Source of the DNA: JAWCQZ01 sp038869515 [NCBI: Halobacteria archaeon]
GTDB lineage: Archaea; Halobacteriota; Syntropharchaeia; JACQPP01
DNA length: 64,000 nucleotides
Assembly: GCA_038869515.1 (NCBI GenBank)
Contig: JAWCQZ010000003.1
Span: 155,306-219,305 of the forward strand
Direction of reading: 5' to 3'
The notes beneath the pieces are model-generated. The model worked only from the letters and a program-made list of their open reading frames with translations. It was not told the DNA's origin and did not search any database. Shown in pieces: positions 61,979 to 64,000 of the stretch. The number at the start of each line of letters is the position of its first letter. Position 1 is the first letter of the stretch. The position numbers were made by a program, and so were the translations under genes.

Positions 61979-64000
61979 CTACGGCAGGGTGAGCACGTTC
62001 GCCGCCTCGGGCGCCGGCGGGGGCGGGCGGGAGGTCGCCAGGTCGAGGCTCTTGGCAGCCCCGAAGGTCACCTCGTCGTCGGTGAGGCGGAGCTCCCGGG
62101 GCTGGCCGAGGGCCGTGACGGTGTAGGGGCCGGTGGCGACCACCGCGTAGCGCGTCTTGCCCTTGGCCGGGGCGTCGGGGTCGGGGGGCTCGGTGGCGTA
62201 GGGGAGCGTCAGGGAGTAGGTCCCGTCGGGCCCCGCGGTGGCGGACTGGACGTAGGCGAAGGCGCGGCCGGTGTTCGTGAGGAGCGGGAGGCTCGCGCGG
62301 ACCTCGGCTCCGGGGGCCGTGGTTCCAGTGACCTGCGCGCCCCGCACGTATTCGAAGGTGACGACGAAGTGGAGGCCCACCGGCGAGGTGCCGTTGGCGC
62401 ACGACCTGGCCTCGTTGACCAGCGGCATCCCCCACGGGGAGAGCTGGCCCAGGAGGGTGCGCCCGTCTCCCGCGACGCACCGGTGGGCCAGGATGCCCCT
62501 GGACTCGTGGACGAGCCGGTAGTGCCGGAGGGCGGGGATGACCACGCGGGTGCTGCGCTCTCCCGAGGCGCCGGTGTCGGAGAGCCACTCGTAGGCCGCC
62601 TCCGAGCCGTCGAGGAAGTGGAGGCGGGACTCGATGGTCCGGGCGTGGTTGGTGCTGCCGATGGGGTTGCTGAATGTGATGCAGAGGCCGGGGGGCGGAG
62701 GCACGTTGTCGGCGCAGTCGGAGGCCAGGTTTTGCCGGTAGCGGGCGAAAATCCGGTCTCGGGCGCCGCAGTCCTGGATGCCGTTGGTGTTCTGGACGCA
62801 GGTGAGGAAATATTTCTCGGTGAGCCAGGTCCCGTTCCCCCCGGTCGCCCACGTCAGGACCGCGCCGAACTTCCCGGTCGCCTGGGGCCAGTCCGACATC
62901 ACGTAGCGGGTCCCCAGGGCGTCGGCGATTTGGTTCGCCATGCTCTCGTTGTCGGTGGAGAGGAAGGGGGCGGCCCCCAGGACCAGGTCGGGGCTGGCGG
63001 CGTCGGGGCCCCCGGGAGAGCACTCCGCCGGGTCGCGCTCGGGGCAGGGGAGGATGCCGATGCCCGCCTGGAAGGGGTTGGCGTTGGGGATGCGCTTGCC
63101 GAAGTAGGTGATGACGTGGCCGTAGTCCCACCACGACATGACCCCGTAGGCGCTCTGGTAGTCGTACCAGGTGGTGCCGTTCGATTTTTTCGGATAGTGG
63201 AAGATGCCGTCCGGCGGACGCGGGTATATCGCCGAGAAGTTGAGGCCGGGCCCCTGGGGGTCGGGGGTGTTCTCCCTCATCCACGTCAGGCTCTCCAGCC
63301 ATTCGAGGTAGTCCCCTCCGCTCCCCGGCCCGCCCCGGGAGGCGGCCAGGGTCCACTCGACCGTGTTGCCGGTCCCCTGCGCCGCGTCCCCGACGAAGAC
63401 CGCGAGGAAGAGGAGGGCGGGAACCATGGCGCTCATCACGACCGGGCTCGCCGAGCGGGAGAGGAATCCGGAGAGGTCGGAGGGACGGGCCACTTCCCGG
63501 GGTATCCGCTCCCGGAGCCTCCGCAGGCCCGCGGCGTCGGCCAGTTCGACGATGAAATAGGCGCCGACGATGCCGGTCGAGGCCACCGAGTAGTAGGAGA
63601 ATCGGTTCTGGGCCCAGGTGATGTGGATGAGGAAGTAGGCCCAGATGGCGAGGAAGAGGAGGCCCGGTTTGTAGCCTGCGTCCTCCCCTTTCTTCAGGAA
63701 GCCCCGGTAGAGGATGCGGTATCCCACCAGGAGCAGGAAGCCGCTGTAGAAGAACATCACGTGGAAGATGCCGCCCTGCATCCCGACGAATTGGGCCCAC
63801 TGGGGCCCCGAAGCCTCGGCGACCGTGGAGGCGCCTCCCGTCGGGGGCGTGAAGATGGCGAGGGCGGAGGTGACACCGCCGTAGAGATTGGGTGCCACCA
63901 CCGAGAGGATGGGCAGGCCGATCGCGGGAAGCGCCAAGAGAAGGAACGGGAAGAGGAACCGGGGGAGACTCTTGCGCCGGAAGAGGACCACGACCAGTCC
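61979..64000 (-). CDS. aglB: AglB/STT3-type oligosaccharyltransferase (partial; runs off right edge)
   Basis: The C-terminal about 670 residues of the archaeal N-glycosylation transferase. Visible are the last TM helices, the QNRFSYYSVASTGIVGAYF motif region, a candidate SVSE/TIxE-like loop STVAEASGPQWAQFVG and the hallmark acceptor-binding VMSWWDYGHVITYFGKRIPN. The extracytoplasmic C-terminal beta domains follow to the stop. AglB is usually 800-950 aa, so the N-terminal catalytic DxD region is outside the window; the ATG at 63991 is internal. It attaches lipid-linked glycans to Asn of NxS/T, matching the sequon-rich giant protein at 37040-42412. Confidence 0.93.
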   Translation of the reverse strand, partial: GLVVVLFRRKSLPRFLFPFLLLALPAIGLPILSVVAPNLYGGVTSALAIFTPPTGGASTVAEASGPQWAQFVGMQGGIFHVMFFYSGFLLLVGYRILYRGFLKKGEDAGYKPGLLFLAIWAYFLIHITWAQNRFSYYSVASTGIVGAYFIVELADAAGLRRLRERIPREVARPSDLSGFLSRSASPVVMSAMVPALLFLAVFVGDAAQGTGNTVEWTLAASRGGPGSGGDYLEWLESLTWMRENTPDPQGPGLNFSAIYPRPPDGIFHYPKKSNGTTWYDYQSAYGVMSWWDYGHVITYFGKRIPNANPFQAGIGILPCPERDPAECSPGGPDAASPDLVLGAAPFLSTDNESMANQIADALGTRYVMSDWPQATGKFGAVLTWATGGNGTWLTEKYFLTCVQNTNGIQDCGARDRIFARYRQNLASDCADNVPPPPGLCITFSNPIGSTNHARTIESRLHFLDGSEAAYEWLSDTGASGERSTRVVIPALRHYRLVHESRGILAHRCVAGDGRTLLGQLSPWGMPLVNEARSCANGTSPVGLHFVVTFEYVRGAQVTGTTAPGAEVRASLPLLTNTGRAFAYVQSATAGPDGTYSLTLPYATEPPDPDAPAKGKTRYAVVATGPYTVTALGQPRELRLTDDEVTFGAAKSLDLATSRPPPPAPEAANVLTLP

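Noticed and set aside
61524-63800. 758-codon minus-strand frame overlapping aglB
   Set aside because: Out-of-frame shadow of aglB and antisense of the propeller gene; WWDYGH is in the annotated frame.
1-64000. CRISPR arrays, insertion sequences, integrases or phage genes
   Set aside because: No direct-repeat/spacer pattern and no transposase or integrase motifs were found. The palindromes are short and carry no open frame of their own.

Overview
This window comes from a high-GC archaeal chromosome, most likely a euryarchaeon and plausibly a Thermoplasmatota-type lineage; the lineage is inferred from gene content only. The archaeal signs are clear. TATA boxes sit 22-28 nt upstream of start codons, and many transcripts look leaderless. 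The window also has an HMf-type histone, an MC1 chromosomal protein, archaeal r-proteins S15 and L15, an archaeal RecJ/GAN-like DHH protein, an Orc1/Cdc6-type initiator, deoxyhypusine synthase, RibL, pyruvoyl arginine decarboxylase, the methanopterin enzymes MptA and MptG, an AglB oligosaccharyltransferase and three tRNA genes without encoded CCA.

Layout. 1-6.0 kb: pyrBI, an aldo/keto reductase-methyltransferase pair, and a tatD-hflX-GNAT operon. 6.0-9.7 kb: envelope genes (membrane-anchored winged-helix sensor, secreted LEA-like coiled coil plus lipoprotein, CorA-like protein). 9.8-14.6 kb: pdaD, a DUF5611-like gene, rps15-recJ, a DedA-like protein and a cation/Ca2+ exchanger. 14.6-20.4 kb: complex I genes nuoABCD, nuoH and nuoI, split by a rhomboid protease and several hairpins. 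20.4-20.6 kb: a strongly structured non-coding region. 20.6-27.2 kb: acyl-CoA ligase/MaoC, FKBP, an MFS transporter and a tungstate ABC transporter. 27.2-36.5 kb: panE, rpl15, an ArsA-like degenerate ATPase, ilvC, a DAO-type oxidase, queD, MC1, tRNA-Ser, mptA and a phosphohexomutase. 36.5-42.4 kb: two SCP2-like genes and a 1790-aa Asn-rich surface protein. 42.5-50.1 kb: a dhs-pyrF-JAB-ribL operon, tRNA-Ser, a penicillin-acylase family enzyme and orc1/cdc6. 50.2-57.6 kb: ogg, a nucleotidyltransferase pseudogene, a GT2, a DRG-like protein without GTPase motifs, histone, pyrK-pyrD-mptG, ftsZ and tRNA-Leu. 57.7-64 kb: a CBS protein, a GH35 enzyme, a beta-propeller protein and aglB, which runs off the right edge.

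The genes form several coherent sets: UMP synthesis (pyrB, pyrI, pyrD, pyrK, pyrF), tetrahydromethanopterin (mptA, mptG) and archaeosine (mptA, queD) synthesis, quinone- or methanophenazine-linked respiration (nuo), tungstate uptake, and N-glycosylation (aglB) next to an extremely sequon-rich surface protein.

The most unusual content is in repeats and non-coding DNA. There is a family of perfect hairpins, several starting 1-3 nt after stop codons, with shared arms, shared cores and one compensatory base-pair change. Palindromes lie inside coding sequence, in frame, in a GNAT gene (109 nt, matching a 37-residue insertion), a penicillin acylase gene and the start of tatD. A second G/C-rich element family follows two tRNA-Ser genes and a candidate structured RNA that has two mutually exclusive folds. 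Two leaderless mini-ORFs overlap the start codons of the genes they precede. Two NTPase-fold proteins (ArsA-like and DRG-like) have lost their P-loops.
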